Shown in pieces: positions 25,885 to 35,170 of a DNA stretch of 64,000 bases. The position numbers were made by a program, and so were the translations under genes. Below the pieces are notes generated by a model, which was not told where the DNA came from, ran no database searches, and worked only from the letters and a program-made list of their open reading frames with translations. The DNA is from Ruminococcus sp. UBA3665 (GTDB taxonomy: Bacteria; Bacillota; Clostridia; Oscillospirales; Ruminococcaceae). The stretch covers positions 1,045-65,044 of the forward strand of contig DFJS01000051.1 in the NCBI GenBank assembly GCA_002373165.1, written 5' to 3'. Position 1 is the stretch's first letter. Each line of letters opens with the position of its first letter.

Positions 25885-27369
25885 ATGAGAGTCAAGAAAA
25901 TACTGGCGGCGGTCATGGCAGTTTCTCTAAGTATTTCCGGCCTGGCCGCAGTAACCGGCAGTGCAGAAGCTTCTGCTTTGCCCGCTGTGTTCGGCGATGC
26001 GAATAACGACGGAATTGTGAATACTGAGGATGCAGCATGGATTCTGAAATATGCAGCTGACAAAGGTTCCGGCAAGTTCAAAGGTACATTTGCTGAATAT
26101 ATGGGCTATGATGCTTCCAGCAGCATTTCTGACGGCGGCGAAAAGCTTGTGATTGCTTCCTGGAATGATAACGATCTGAAAAATATGATTGAAGTGTTCC
26201 ATGAAGATTATCCTGATGTTACAGTGGAATATATCAACTGCGGCGCACAGAGCGGCGGCGACGCAAGCGTAAAATATCGTTCGTTCCTCAACAGTGACGA
26301 GGCTAAGGGTGTCGATCTGTTTATTGCAGAATCCGGCTGGATTCTGGATTATATCAATGATGATAATTATTCTGTACCGCTTTCGGAACTGGGTATTACA
26401 AAAGATGATTTTACAAATGCTTATGATTATACTGTAGATATCGGCACAGATCATAACGGTGTGCTGAAAGGCGCAAGCTGGCAGGCTGCTCCCGGCGGCT
26501 TCTGCTATAATACTACCATAGCAAAAGATTATCTGGGTATTTCTTCTCCGGAAGAAATGCAGGCCGCTATCAGCGACTGGGATAAATTCCAGGCAACTGC
26601 TGCCAAACTGAGCACGGCAACAGACGGCGATATCAAAATGACGGCTTCTATCGACGGCATGTGGCAGTGCTATGCGACTTCTACCAATGCGCCGTGGGTG
26701 ATTGAAGATCAGATCAATACAGAAACTCCCAGAGCTTTTGCCGAAATGCTCCGTCCGTATATCGAAGAAGGCTATATCAACCCGTATGTATCACAGTGGG
26801 ATGCTACATGGAAGACCTTCGGCAAAGAAAACAAGACACTTGGCTATTTCTTCTCCACCTGGTGCCTGACATCGGGTACACAGCTGGAAGAATGCTGCGG
26901 TACAGACGGCAACTGGAATATCGTAGTCGGCCCTCAGGAATATTTCTGGGGCGGTTCCTGGCTTTGCGTATCGCCTAACTGTGATAATAAGACCGAAGCT
27001 GCACAGTTCATCAAGTATTTTACATCTGATGCCGAGTCTATGGAAAAATATGCACTTTCTTCCGGCGATTTTGTCAATAACAGAACCGTAATGGAAAAAA
27101 TTGCTTCCGGCGATTATTCTAATCCTCTGCTGGGCGGTCAGAATCAGTTCTCCGTGCTGAAAGATGTAGCCAATAATATCAAACTGAATGAAATTATTAC
27201 GCCGTATGACGAAAAACTGAAACTCAGCCTGAAATATGCACTGTATTCTGTTGCAGCCGGAGGCGATTTCAGTACAGATGATGTCATCAGCGAATTTTTG
27301 GTTCAGGCAAAGGAAAACGTTCCCGCGCTGTTCCCGGAAGAAGAAGTGACCGAAACAGATGCTTCTTAA
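25885..27369 (+). CDS. Secreted extracellular solute-binding protein with N-terminal dockerin-type repeat
   Basis: 494 residues. A Sec signal peptide (MRVKKILAAVMAVSLSISGL, cut near AEA) has no lipobox cysteine, so the protein is released or held by another means. Just after it lies one dockerin-type calcium repeat, FGDANNDGIVNTEDAAWILKY (residues about 36-56, Asp/Asn ligands spaced as an EF loop). The rest is a family-1-like sugar-binding protein: LVIASWNDNDLKNMIEVF, then ESGWILDY, APGGFCYN and FSTWCLT. ABC permeases are absent, so this is an orphan binding protein; the dockerin could attach it to a cohesin on the surface. A normal dockerin has two repeats. AAGGAGG ribosome site; strong promoter; own terminator. 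Confidence 0.9.
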   Translation: MRVKKILAAVMAVSLSISGLAAVTGSAEASALPAVFGDANNDGIVNTEDAAWILKYAADKGSGKFKGTFAEYMGYDASSSISDGGEKLVIASWNDNDLKNMIEVFHEDYPDVTVEYINCGAQSGGDASVKYRSFLNSDEAKGVDLFIAESGWILDYINDDNYSVPLSELGITKDDFTNAYDYTVDIGTDHNGVLKGASWQAAPGGFCYNTTIAKDYLGISSPEEMQAAISDWDKFQATAAKLSTATDGDIKMTASIDGMWQCYATSTNAPWVIEDQINTETPRAFAEMLRPYIEEGYINPYVSQWDATWKTFGKENKTLGYFFSTWCLTSGTQLEECCGTDGNWNIVVGPQEYFWGGSWLCVSPNCDNKTEAAQFIKYFTSDAESMEKYALSSGDFVNNRTVMEKIASGDYSNPLLGGQNQFSVLKDVANNIKLNEIITPYDEKLKLSLKYALYSVAAGGDFSTDDVISEFLVQAKENVPALFPEEEVTETDAS

Positions 27370-27388
27370 CTGAATCTGTCATAAAAAA

Positions 27389-27421
27389 GCCGTGCAGAAA
27401 GAATCTCCTGCACGGTTTTTG
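27389..27421. terminator. Bidirectional terminator
   Basis: 8-bp hairpin CCGTGCAG / CTGCACGG with a 10-base loop, T5 on the + strand and T6 on the minus strand, between convergent genes. Confidence 0.9.
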
Positions 27422-29122
27422 TTATGCTGTTTCAGGTGCGGAAGTTTCCGGCTGTTCCGGTTCGGGAGTCTGGATTTTTTCCTGTACAGAAGGCAGATCA
27501 GATGCTTCTGCCGGGAAAAATCCGGCAAGACGCGGATATTTCTGCATTTTTTCCGCGAATATATCATAGGCAATGCAGATGCCGTAAGCCGCAACGGCAA
27601 TCATCATGACAAAATAAGAAAGCGAATACTGCGATTTTGCTTCTGAAAGCATATGATACATCACGCCGCCCAGAACAACCAGCGGCATGGCAATGCTGAA
27701 AAAATTATCCTTGTTTTTCACACAGCGGATTACAGCCAGCAGACAGCCCCAGAAAATCAGCTGTGCATAGAAATCCATATAGGCTTTGACTTTGGTTACG
27801 CCTTTATTGCATACCCAGTCGGAAAGCTTTCCCTTGTCTTTGTACTGCGCACGGACGGTATTATTCCAGATACTCTGATAAGTTGTCTCGTTCCACTGAG
27901 AAACAAATTTTCTGTAAAAGAAATCTTTTCTGTACTGCGGATTTTCTTTGAAATATTCCAGACGTTCTTTCAGCAGAGTTTCAGAATATTCTTTCATAGC
28001 TTCCTGATTCATATCCAGTTCTTCAAATTTAGTAGTGGTATAAGCCCCCTTGTACCAGCCCGGAGCGCGGAACCCTTCGCACATGCCCATGGCAATCCAG
28101 GAAACATAGGGAATGGAATCGCCAAGTTCTGTTCCGCTTTTTTTCTCGTAATAAGAAGTCACCACTGGAAGAATATTCATTGCCAGAATGACAGAAACGG
28201 CCATATAAGCAAGATCTTTCAGGTAATTTTTTCTTTTCAGCATCTGAATCAGGGCAAGAATCAGCATGGCAATCATGACGATATAATTATTGCTTTTTAT
28301 CATAACTGCCAGCATCAGGCAGACCGCCGAAACCGCCGCCATCCAGATTTTATTTTTCCTGAAATACAGAATTTCCAGATACAGTGCCCATGCGGCAAAG
28401 GAAAAGCCCGGAATAATCCCGTAAGTGAACGTGCAGAAAATAACCGGCTGTGCGCTGCATGTCAGAAGCAGCACGGTCATGTGCCGGATGCGCTTATCTG
28501 AAAAAACAGTATCATTAATCAGAACCAGAGCAAGATAAAGCAGTGCCAGAAATACAACGTTGATCATCTGGATAAAAATAGTATCTTTGGGTTCGCCGAA
28601 ATTCGCAGTTGCAATTCTGTAAAAAATATCGTTCAGGAAAATATAGCCCAGCTGGAACGGGTATTCTTTCAGGTAATTTTCTGACATGGCCGAATAATCA
28701 CCTTTTGAAAAATTCAGTGCATCTTCCGTGACATAGGCAGAATCGAACGTGGGCTTGACCATCGAGGAATTTACCCAGATAAAACCAAGCACAACCGTCC
28801 AGACAGCAAGAAAAATCATCTCGGATTTAAGAGAGAATTTTTTCATTCTGGGCAGAATCAGAAAACAGATTATGCCAAATACTGCCAGCATAATCAGATT
28901 AAGCAGCAGATCATCCTGATAGAAAATAACAGATTCCTGTGCTTTGAAAATACGGATGACAACACTGTCCACATCTTCGCCGTCTCCGATTGTCTGCATA
29001 CCTGTCGTGGACAGCATACTGGCAGCACTCAGCAGACCCATGATATAAATCATCAGTACGCTGATGACAATTCTGGCAAAAGATTCAAATTTTGCCGCAA
29101 ATGTTTTTGACATGATATTCAT
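27422..29122 (-). CDS. Polytopic membrane protein, GT-C glycosyltransferase-like
   Basis: 566 residues with about 11-13 membrane helices and a large loop after the first helices. The layout (short N-terminus, a first extracytoplasmic loop with acidic residues, many helices, soluble C-terminal part) resembles GT39/PMT-type mannosyltransferases that use lipid-linked sugars. Only the fold class is suggested; I see no diagnostic active-site motif. The C-terminal 40 residues are Pro/Glu-rich (EKIQTPEPEQPETSAPETA). Monocistronic, from a clear promoter. Confidence 0.7.
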   Translation of the reverse strand: MNIMSKTFAAKFESFARIVISVLMIYIMGLLSAASMLSTTGMQTIGDGEDVDSVVIRIFKAQESVIFYQDDLLLNLIMLAVFGIICFLILPRMKKFSLKSEMIFLAVWTVVLGFIWVNSSMVKPTFDSAYVTEDALNFSKGDYSAMSENYLKEYPFQLGYIFLNDIFYRIATANFGEPKDTIFIQMINVVFLALLYLALVLINDTVFSDKRIRHMTVLLLTCSAQPVIFCTFTYGIIPGFSFAAWALYLEILYFRKNKIWMAAVSAVCLMLAVMIKSNNYIVMIAMLILALIQMLKRKNYLKDLAYMAVSVILAMNILPVVTSYYEKKSGTELGDSIPYVSWIAMGMCEGFRAPGWYKGAYTTTKFEELDMNQEAMKEYSETLLKERLEYFKENPQYRKDFFYRKFVSQWNETTYQSIWNNTVRAQYKDKGKLSDWVCNKGVTKVKAYMDFYAQLIFWGCLLAVIRCVKNKDNFFSIAMPLVVLGGVMYHMLSEAKSQYSLSYFVMMIAVAAYGICIAYDIFAEKMQKYPRLAGFFPAEASDLPSVQEKIQTPEPEQPETSAPETA

Positions 29123-29155
29123 GCTTCCTTTCCTGAAAGTAATAACAACAGTTCT

Positions 29156-29184
29156 ATGATAGCATAAATTTAAAAAAAAGTCAA
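29156..29184 (-). promoter_or_regulatory. Promoter of GT-C-like gene
   Basis: TTGACT, 17-bp spacer, TATCAT with TGC extended -10. Confidence 0.75.
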
Positions 29185-29210
29185 GATTATGGTATGAAAT
29201 TGCACAAATT

Positions 29211-29244
29211 TCAAAAAAAGCCGGAACAGCTGCCTGTTCCGGCT
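29211..29244 (-). terminator. Terminator of EF-G-like gene
   Basis: 11-bp perfect hairpin AGCCGGAACAG / CTGTTCCGGCT with a 4-base loop, followed by T7 on the minus strand. Confidence 0.92.
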
Positions 29245-29251
29245 GAATAGA

Positions 29252-31303
29252 TTAAGCTTCGCTGGCAGTGGAAATTTCTGTGATGACTTCACTCAGCAGA
29301 TTGGCCGGAAGCGGTTCATAACGCAGGAATTCCAGAGTAAAGCTGCCCATGCCTCTGGTTACCTGACGCAGATACATGGCAAAATCATGCATTTCACGGG
29401 CAGGCACTTCGGCAGTGATAGTTGTTTCGCCTTTTCCGGCAGGGTTCATGCCCAGCACACGGCCGCGGCGTTTGTTGAGTTCGCCCATGATATCGCCGGT
29501 ATTTTCATCCGGAGCCGTGACATTCAGTGTGCTGATCGGTTCCAGCATGACAGGGTCAGCATTTCTCATGCCTTCTTTATAGGCGATGGATGCGGCCATT
29601 TTAAAGGCCATTTCCGAAGAATCAACAGGATGATAGGAACCGTCCAGCAGAATCGCTTTCAGGCCGACAACAGGGCATCCTGCAAGCACACCTTTTCTGA
29701 CAGATTCCTGAAGACCCTTTTCTACAGCTGGGAAGTAGTTTTTCGGAACAGAACCGCCGAATACTTTTTCTTCAAAAATCAGTTCGTCGCTGACACAGGG
29801 TTCAAACGCAATCTTGACATGACCGTACTGGCCGTGACCGCCGGACTGCTTTTTATGCTTGCCTTCGGCTTCTACTTTTTTGCGGATTGTCTCGCGATAG
29901 GCAATCTGCGGAACGGAAAGCTCTACTTCTGCGCCGAATTTGGATTTCAGCTTTGCCACAGCAATTTCCAGATGCTGTTCTCCAAGGCCGCTGAGAATCT
30001 GTTCTTTGGTAGCCGCATCCTGAACATAAGTCAGAGTAGGATCTTCTTCTACCAGTCTCTGCATACCGCTGGAGATTTTGCTTTCATCGCCCTGATTTCT
30101 GGCCTTGATTGCCATAGAATAGCACGGGTGCGGAAATTCCGGCATTTTTGCTTCGGCAGCATTGCCGGGTGTGCAGAGCGTATCGCCTGTAGAGGCCGAA
30201 ATCTTGACAGCAGCAACAATATCGCCGGCTTCGGCAGATTTGATTTCAGTCTGTTTCTTGCCGAGCAGTGTGTAAAGCTTGCCGATTTTTTCATCTGTAC
30301 CTGTTCTGGAATTGGTAACAGTCATATCAGGAGTAATTTTGCCGGACAGGATTTTCAGATAAGACATTTTTCCGACAAACGGGTCAGCCACGGTTTTGCA
30401 TACCAGAGCGGCCAGCGGAGCAGAAGCATCGCATTTGATTTCGCTGGGAACTTCGTCAGCGGCAGGCACCAGCAAGGTAAATTCTTTCAGAAGCATGTCA
30501 ATGCCGGCCAATGTAGCAGCAGAGGTGCAGACAACAGGTGTAATCAGGCCTTGATTCATGCCGTTGTGAATGCCGTCGATGAGTTCTTTCTGTGTAAACG
30601 CTTCACCTTCAAAGAATTTTTCCATCAAAGCTTCATCTGTTTCGGCGACTGCTTCGGAAACCGCAGCAACAAGGCCTTCCAGACGGTATTCTTTTTCGGC
30701 AGTGCCGATATCTGTAATTTCAGATTCTACCGCTTTGCCTTTGGCATCGTAAGTGTAGGCTTTCATTTCGATTAAATTTACATAAGATACAATCTGTGCG
30801 TCTTTGATGACAGGAACGACAACCGGGCACACGGTAGGGCCGAACACAGTTTTTAATTCTGTCAGAACGTTGTAGAAGTTCGCATCTTTGTCATCTGTTT
30901 TTGTCACTGCAAACATCGTCGATTTTTTCATTGCTCTTGCGGCATGATAAGCTTTCTTTGTACCGACACGCACGCCGGATTTTGCCGAAACTGTAATTAA
31001 TACCGTATCCGCAGCGGCAATGCCGGAGAGTTCTTCGCCTGCAAAGTCCAGAATACCGGGAGTATCCAGCAGATTAATCCAGTAATCTTCATACTGAAAT
31101 CCTGCCAGAGCCGTGGAAAGCGATGCCTTGCGCTTGATTTCTTCCGGGTCGAAATCGCAGACAGTAGTACCTTCGGCGATTTTGCCGTGACGGTCAGAGG
31201 CTCCGGCACAATACAGCAGAGCTTCGGCAAGTGCGGTTTTACCGGAACTATGATGTCCGGCCAGTGCAATGTTTTTGATTTTGTTTGCCTGAATCTGGTT
31301 CAT
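29252..31303 (-). CDS. EF-G-like translation GTPase (paralogue, not canonical FusA)
   Basis: 683 residues with the full EF-G domain order. The G domain is altered: P-loop GHHSSGKT is good and DTPG is present, but the guanine-specificity motif NKxD reads TKTD. Domains II-V are recognisable (GLGEQHLEIAVAKL, then YRETIRKKVEAEGKHKKQSG and SGGHGQYGHVKIAFEP, and the final RQVTRGMGSFTLEF). This is the EF-G-like clade common in Clostridia, whose role is not settled; ribosome rescue or recycling are possibilities. I start at ATG 31303 (MNQIQANKIKNIALAGH), with an AGGAG ribosome site. Monocistronic. Confidence 0.88.
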   Translation of the reverse strand: MNQIQANKIKNIALAGHHSSGKTALAEALLYCAGASDRHGKIAEGTTVCDFDPEEIKRKASLSTALAGFQYEDYWINLLDTPGILDFAGEELSGIAAADTVLITVSAKSGVRVGTKKAYHAARAMKKSTMFAVTKTDDKDANFYNVLTELKTVFGPTVCPVVVPVIKDAQIVSYVNLIEMKAYTYDAKGKAVESEITDIGTAEKEYRLEGLVAAVSEAVAETDEALMEKFFEGEAFTQKELIDGIHNGMNQGLITPVVCTSAATLAGIDMLLKEFTLLVPAADEVPSEIKCDASAPLAALVCKTVADPFVGKMSYLKILSGKITPDMTVTNSRTGTDEKIGKLYTLLGKKQTEIKSAEAGDIVAAVKISASTGDTLCTPGNAAEAKMPEFPHPCYSMAIKARNQGDESKISSGMQRLVEEDPTLTYVQDAATKEQILSGLGEQHLEIAVAKLKSKFGAEVELSVPQIAYRETIRKKVEAEGKHKKQSGGHGQYGHVKIAFEPCVSDELIFEEKVFGGSVPKNYFPAVEKGLQESVRKGVLAGCPVVGLKAILLDGSYHPVDSSEMAFKMAASIAYKEGMRNADPVMLEPISTLNVTAPDENTGDIMGELNKRRGRVLGMNPAGKGETTITAEVPAREMHDFAMYLRQVTRGMGSFTLEFLRYEPLPANLLSEVITEISTASEA

Positions 31304-31397
31304 AAAAAAATAACGCTCCTTTTCTATAGAAAAATAAAATTTAAAAATATCCATGCAGTTGCCTGCTGATGTTCAGAACGATGATAAACTAATATTT

Positions 31398-31426
31398 ATT
31401 ATAGCATTAATGTCAGGCTTTTGCAA
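31398..31426 (-). promoter_or_regulatory. Promoter of EF-G-like gene
   Basis: TTGCAA, 17-bp spacer, TATAAT with TGC extended -10; leader of about 90 bases. Confidence 0.75.
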
Positions 31427-31535
31427 TGCAAACAAATGAATTTCTACATAATTTATATATATGGCACTTAATTTTTGTGCAATACTGACAATGATTCTGA
31501 ATATTGTGCCGTTTGCACAAGAAAACAGTTTTTTC

Positions 31536-31564
31536 TTGACAAATCCTGAAAAATATGTTAAAAT
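31536..31564 (+). promoter_or_regulatory. Promoter of LRR protein and membrane-protein pair
   Basis: TTGACA, 17-bp spacer, TAAAAT with TGT extended -10. The 110 bases between this and the opposite promoter at 31398-31426 are AT-rich with nothing else recognised. Confidence 0.85.
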
Positions 31565-31600
31565 AAAACATAATCATTCTATACTGCGAGGTAATTATTT

Positions 31601-32239
31601 ATGAGCAATATGTTTTTTTTAATCAAAAACGGCGTAGTTCTGGGCTACAGAGGGTACGATACAAAAATCATCATTCCGGCAGAAGCGGTTAAAATCGGCG
31701 ATAATGCCTTTCAGAATCATCCGATTATCGAAAGCGTGATGATTCCGGAAGGTGTAAGGCAGATCGGCTTTTATGCGTTCAGCGGATGCCGCAGACTCCG
31801 GGAAATTGTCATTCCGAAAAGCGTGAAGAAAATCAATAAACATGCATTTGATCACTGTGATGCGCTGAAAGAAATTACTTATCACGGCGTAACATTTTCG
31901 GCAGATGACAAAATCAGAATCGAAACAGTATTCCGCATGATTGATACCAAAGATCTTTCTGTGCTGGAAGAGCTTTCCTCTTCGCTGAAATATAAATATC
32001 TGTGGAGCATGTTCTCGGCAGAGCCGGAAGAACAGGAAATTCTGGCGGCAATCAAGAAAAATTTTGTCAAGATGTTCAAATTCCTGATAGATGAAAATGA
32101 TATCCGCACGGCTGAAAAAGTCCTGAAAGAAACAAAGCTCGTCAACAAGCGCAATCTGGAAAGCATTACAAAATATGCCGATGAAAAACAGAATGCCGAT
32201 TTCCAGAATCTTCTGAAGGCACCGCAGGAAGAAATATAA
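31601..32239 (+). CDS. Short BspA-type LRR_5 protein with helical C-terminus
   Basis: 212 residues. The N-terminal 100 residues hold about three LRR_5 repeats (IIPAEAVKIGDNAFQNHPII, VMIPEGVRQIGFYAFSGCRR, IVIPKSVKKINKHAFDHC). The C-terminal half is helical, with an ankyrin-like feel (NFVKMFKFLIDENDIRTAEK). No signal peptide. Followed after 4 bases by a small membrane protein gene on the same transcript. Confidence 0.82.
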   Translation: MSNMFFLIKNGVVLGYRGYDTKIIIPAEAVKIGDNAFQNHPIIESVMIPEGVRQIGFYAFSGCRRLREIVIPKSVKKINKHAFDHCDALKEITYHGVTFSADDKIRIETVFRMIDTKDLSVLEELSSSLKYKYLWSMFSAEPEEQEILAAIKKNFVKMFKFLIDENDIRTAEKVLKETKLVNKRNLESITKYADEKQNADFQNLLKAPQEEI

Positions 32240-32243
32240 TTCT

Positions 32244-32594
32244 ATGAATGCTTCTGACGAAAACAGAATTGCTGCCTGGGGAGCAATAGGCGCATTTGCT
32301 TGTTTTTCTCTTGCATTGCTGATACTGACGATGTTACAGGATATATTCGGCACTGCAATTGCACCGGAAGTTTATCGGAAAATAATAGGAATACCAACAT
32401 TTTCAGGTCTGATTGCCGGATTTGCAGGCGGCTTGATTTGTCAGATAAAATTCAGCCGGATGAAAAAATTCCTCCCGGAACAGGAAATGAAAAAAATTTG
32501 TCATAAAGAAATCACTTGTCTGTCAGTCATTACTTTGACTGCAATAGTGCTGTTCGTCATGACTTGCTGTATTCATGTATTTGAAAATACTTAA
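32244..32594 (+). CDS. Small membrane protein of unknown function
   Basis: 116 residues with three predicted helices (AAWGAIGAFACFSLALLILT, a Gly/Ala-rich second helix, and ITCLSVITLTAIVLFVMTCC). Not recognised. The ribosome site AGGAAG lies in the end of the LRR gene, so translation is probably coupled. Confidence 0.65.
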   Translation: MNASDENRIAAWGAIGAFACFSLALLILTMLQDIFGTAIAPEVYRKIIGIPTFSGLIAGFAGGLICQIKFSRMKKFLPEQEMKKICHKEITCLSVITLTAIVLFVMTCCIHVFENT

Positions 32595-32609
32595 TATTCT
32601 GAATCATAA

Positions 32610-32648
32610 CAGGCTGATGTATTCTGCAATACACCAGCCTGATTTTTT
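32610..32648 (+). terminator. Terminator before convergent prmA
   Basis: Hairpin CAGGCTGATGTATT / AATACACCAGCCTG with one mismatch, then T6 on the + strand. Confidence 0.85.
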
Positions 32649-33621
32649 ATGCTTTCTGTTTCAGCAGAGCCGCCGCCCAGCCTTCTTTTTCCTTGACTGT
32701 GATTTTCTCGAATCCGTGCTTTTCCAGTTCGTTCAGAACTTCGTCAGCCCGTTCTATGATAATGCCGGAGACTATCAGATATCCCGTTGATTTCAGAAAA
32801 CTTCCGAACAGCCCGGCCATAGCAATTAAGACATCGGCTACAATATTCGCATAGATCAGGTCATAGCCTGTGCCGATTTTCTGCCTTAATTCCGGATTGG
32901 AACAGATATCGCCGCAGTAAGCCCGATAAGCTTCCGGACGGATGTGATTTTTCTGTGCATTTTCCAGAGCTGTCCGGACGGAATTATCTACAATATCGAC
33001 AGCACAGGTCTCATCTGCGCCCAGCAGCATTGCACCGATAGAGAGAATGCCGCTTCCGCAGCCAAGATCCAGAATTCTGTCATGTTCTTTCAGGACAGAT
33101 TCTGAAAGCTCTAAACATAGTCTTGTTGTGTGATGCTGTCCCGTGCCGAAGCTGGAAGCCGGATCGATTTCCAGAACTGTTCTGTCAATTGTTTCCGGAA
33201 GCGGTTCCCAGGATGGTTTGATATATAATTTTTCGCCCACAGGGAAGGGCTTGAAATACTGTTTCCAGTTATTAGCCCAGTCGTCTTCTTTTACATTATT
33301 GCAGGACAGTGCCAGACTCCCGAAGAAAGCAGCATCTTCGCGGTTTTTGAGAGTTTCCAGCAGATTTTTCACACTGGCGAACTGTTCCGCGCCCTGGGCA
33401 TCATCTGGAAGATAAAACGTCACACTTGTATCACAGGAGGAAAGCTGCATCAGATCTTCATCGATATAATCCCATTTTCCTTCTTTATCATCGAGAAATT
33501 CCTGAAAGCTTTCTTTATCCTGTGTGACGAAGCCCTTCACGCCGGAATCGGTCAGCAGAGCACACAGAATTTCCAGAGCAGGTGTTTCCGTGATAATTTT
33601 TACTTCAATCCAATCGGTCAT
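32647..33621 (-). CDS. prmA: Ribosomal protein L11 methyltransferase
   Basis: Trimethylates L11 on the ribosome using SAM. 324 residues: an N-terminal substrate-binding ferredoxin-like domain (TDWIEVKIITETPALEIL), then a Rossmann methyltransferase with the family motifs DPASSFGTGQHHTTRLCLEL, ILDLGCGSGILSIGAMLLGA and DLIYANIVADVLI. AGGAG ribosome site. It follows the C39-like peptidase gene by 90 bases containing a long hairpin. Confidence 0.96.
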   Translation of the reverse strand: MTDWIEVKIITETPALEILCALLTDSGVKGFVTQDKESFQEFLDDKEGKWDYIDEDLMQLSSCDTSVTFYLPDDAQGAEQFASVKNLLETLKNREDAAFFGSLALSCNNVKEDDWANNWKQYFKPFPVGEKLYIKPSWEPLPETIDRTVLEIDPASSFGTGQHHTTRLCLELSESVLKEHDRILDLGCGSGILSIGAMLLGADETCAVDIVDNSVRTALENAQKNHIRPEAYRAYCGDICSNPELRQKIGTGYDLIYANIVADVLIAMAGLFGSFLKSTGYLIVSGIIIERADEVLNELEKHGFEKITVKEKEGWAAALLKQKA

Positions 33622-33643
33622 AATATAAGTTTCTCCTTTTCAT

Positions 33644-33684
33644 GACAAGAACCGCCGTTCAGTGCCGGACAGCGGTTTCTTGTC
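33644..33684 (-). terminator. Possible terminator or attenuator before prmA
   Basis: GACAAGAACCGC pairs with GCGGTTTCTTGTC with one bulge, between the C39-like gene and prmA. The T-tract is poor, so it may only reduce read-through. Confidence 0.45.
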
Positions 33685-33711
33685 TGGAATTCAGATTTTT
33701 TTTGAGAAAAA

Positions 33712-35148
33712 TCAGAGTTCGGCAAAGTTGAGGGCAATCCAGCCTTCATGGCCGTCGTACAGTACTTTGCCCCATTTGAAGTCTTCATCGACTTCTACCA
33801 CATTCAGGGAAGTGTTAGCCGGAATTACAGTCAGAATATCAGAATCTGTAGTAGCATCTTCCCGGAGATTCAGATCGGCTTTGACTGTAAATCTGATAGA
33901 CATGAAAATATGCTGCTGTTTGATTTCTACCAGTTTGGCCTGTGCCTGTTCTTCCGGAATATAGATAGATTTTGTGCCGGGTGTTTCAGAAATTTCTCCG
34001 TCAGTCAGCGGAGCTGTTTCGGGAGCATCCTCAAGAAAGACAATTTCAATCAGGCGATCGGAAGGAATTTCTTCTTCTTCCAGTTCGATACTGATGGGAT
34101 CAATCAGCATTTCGGGATGAACTGTTTCCATAGGGGCAACAGTTGTGGGATGTGCAGTAGTAGTAACGGGAGCTTCTGTCGCAGGAGCGGCTTTTGTTGT
34201 GATGATGATTTCAGCAGTTTCGGCGAGCGGGGATGCAGTGGCCGGAGCCTCGGTTGCAGAAGTCGTCGTTGTCGCAGCAGAAGTGGTTGTGGTCGTAGTA
34301 GTCGTAGTAGTTGTTGTGGTGGTAGTCGTAGTCGTTGTAGTAGCCGCGGAAGAAGTTGTTGTCACAGCCGCTGTAGTCGATGCAGGCGCAGAAGTTGTTT
34401 GCTGTACGGCAGTTTGTGTCGTAGTTTCCGGCGCAGGGGTTGCCGGAATAACAGGAGCTGTCTCCGGAGCTTCTTCATATTCATAAGAATTGCTGATTAC
34501 AGGCAGTTCCTGTTCTTCATCCTGAGAAGTGCCGGAAGAAGAATTCCTGCCGCGGAATAAACGCACCTGTGTCACTTTATCGGCAGGATATTCGCTGAAC
34601 AGTGATGTATTCTTGCTGCCGGGATCCATCATAGTAACTCTGGAACCGCTGACAGAATCCACAGCGACAAAATGCATACTGTTTTTGCGCCATACCTGGA
34701 GCATGACATAATATCCCTCATCAAGATAATTTTTAATTTCCTGTGCTTTTTCTTCCTGAGTAGTGCCGTGCAGTCTGTTATCATGACTGGCATCGTATTT
34801 GAAATCAGGCGCATAATTGGACAAAGTGCCCCAGTACAGAATGCCGCCTTCACCAAAACCGCCGTTATGGTTCAGAAAATCTACCAGTACGCCGGGATTG
34901 AAGTCTTCGCTGGTAACAGAACCGGACTGTACCATCAGAATGGCAGCAGATGTCACGGCACAGCCGGAGGCAGCAACCGTATCATGGCTTGTTCCAAGAT
35001 ACATGCTGCTCCAGCTGCTGTTGGTTTGCTTCCAGCTTTTATAGTCTTCAGTAAAGGCATAAATCAGCTGATTTCCTAAAATGGCAGCACTCATCACAAC
35101 GGATAAGACTGCACCTGCCACGGCCAGTTTGTGTTTTAGAAAGTACAT
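33712..35148 (-). CDS. C39-like cysteine peptidase with poly-threonine linker and SH3b domain
   Basis: 478 residues. N-terminal signal peptide or anchor (LAVAGAVLSVVMSAAILGN), then a papain-like C39_2 domain with Cys in ASGCAVTSAAI, His in MHFVAVDSV and Asp in MMDPGSK. A linker of about 180 residues is extremely Thr-rich (a run of some 22 Thr, mixed with Ala, Ser, Pro), typical of O-glycosylated cell-surface stalks in cellulolytic Clostridia. The C-terminal 65 residues are a bacterial SH3 domain (ADLNLREDATTDSDILTVIP, ending GHEGWIALNFAEL), likely binding the wall. Last gene after moxR-DUF58-transglutaminase, 22 bases downstream. Confidence 0.85.
   Translation of the reverse strand: MYFLKHKLAVAGAVLSVVMSAAILGNQLIYAFTEDYKSWKQTNSSWSSMYLGTSHDTVAASGCAVTSAAILMVQSGSVTSEDFNPGVLVDFLNHNGGFGEGGILYWGTLSNYAPDFKYDASHDNRLHGTTQEEKAQEIKNYLDEGYYVMLQVWRKNSMHFVAVDSVSGSRVTMMDPGSKNTSLFSEYPADKVTQVRLFRGRNSSSGTSQDEEQELPVISNSYEYEEAPETAPVIPATPAPETTTQTAVQQTTSAPASTTAAVTTTSSAATTTTTTTTTTTTTTTTTTTTSAATTTTSATEAPATASPLAETAEIIITTKAAPATEAPVTTTAHPTTVAPMETVHPEMLIDPISIELEEEEIPSDRLIEIVFLEDAPETAPLTDGEISETPGTKSIYIPEEQAQAKLVEIKQQHIFMSIRFTVKADLNLREDATTDSDILTVIPANTSLNVVEVDEDFKWGKVLYDGHEGWIALNFAEL
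34255..34370. repeat. Threonine-codon trinucleotide repeat
   Basis: Imperfect (ACN)n on the coding strand, encoding the poly-Thr run in the surface peptidase linker. Prone to slippage, so its length may vary between strains. Confidence 0.8.
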
Positions 35149-35170
35149 GGGAATTCAGAACTCCTTTCAG

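Noticed and set aside
29387..30775. Plus-strand frame of 462 codons opposite the EF-G-like gene
   Set aside because: Antisense shadow; the minus-strand protein has full EF-G conservation.
34145..34486. Plus-strand poly-valine frame
   Set aside because: Reverse reading of the poly-threonine codons of the C39-like peptidase linker.
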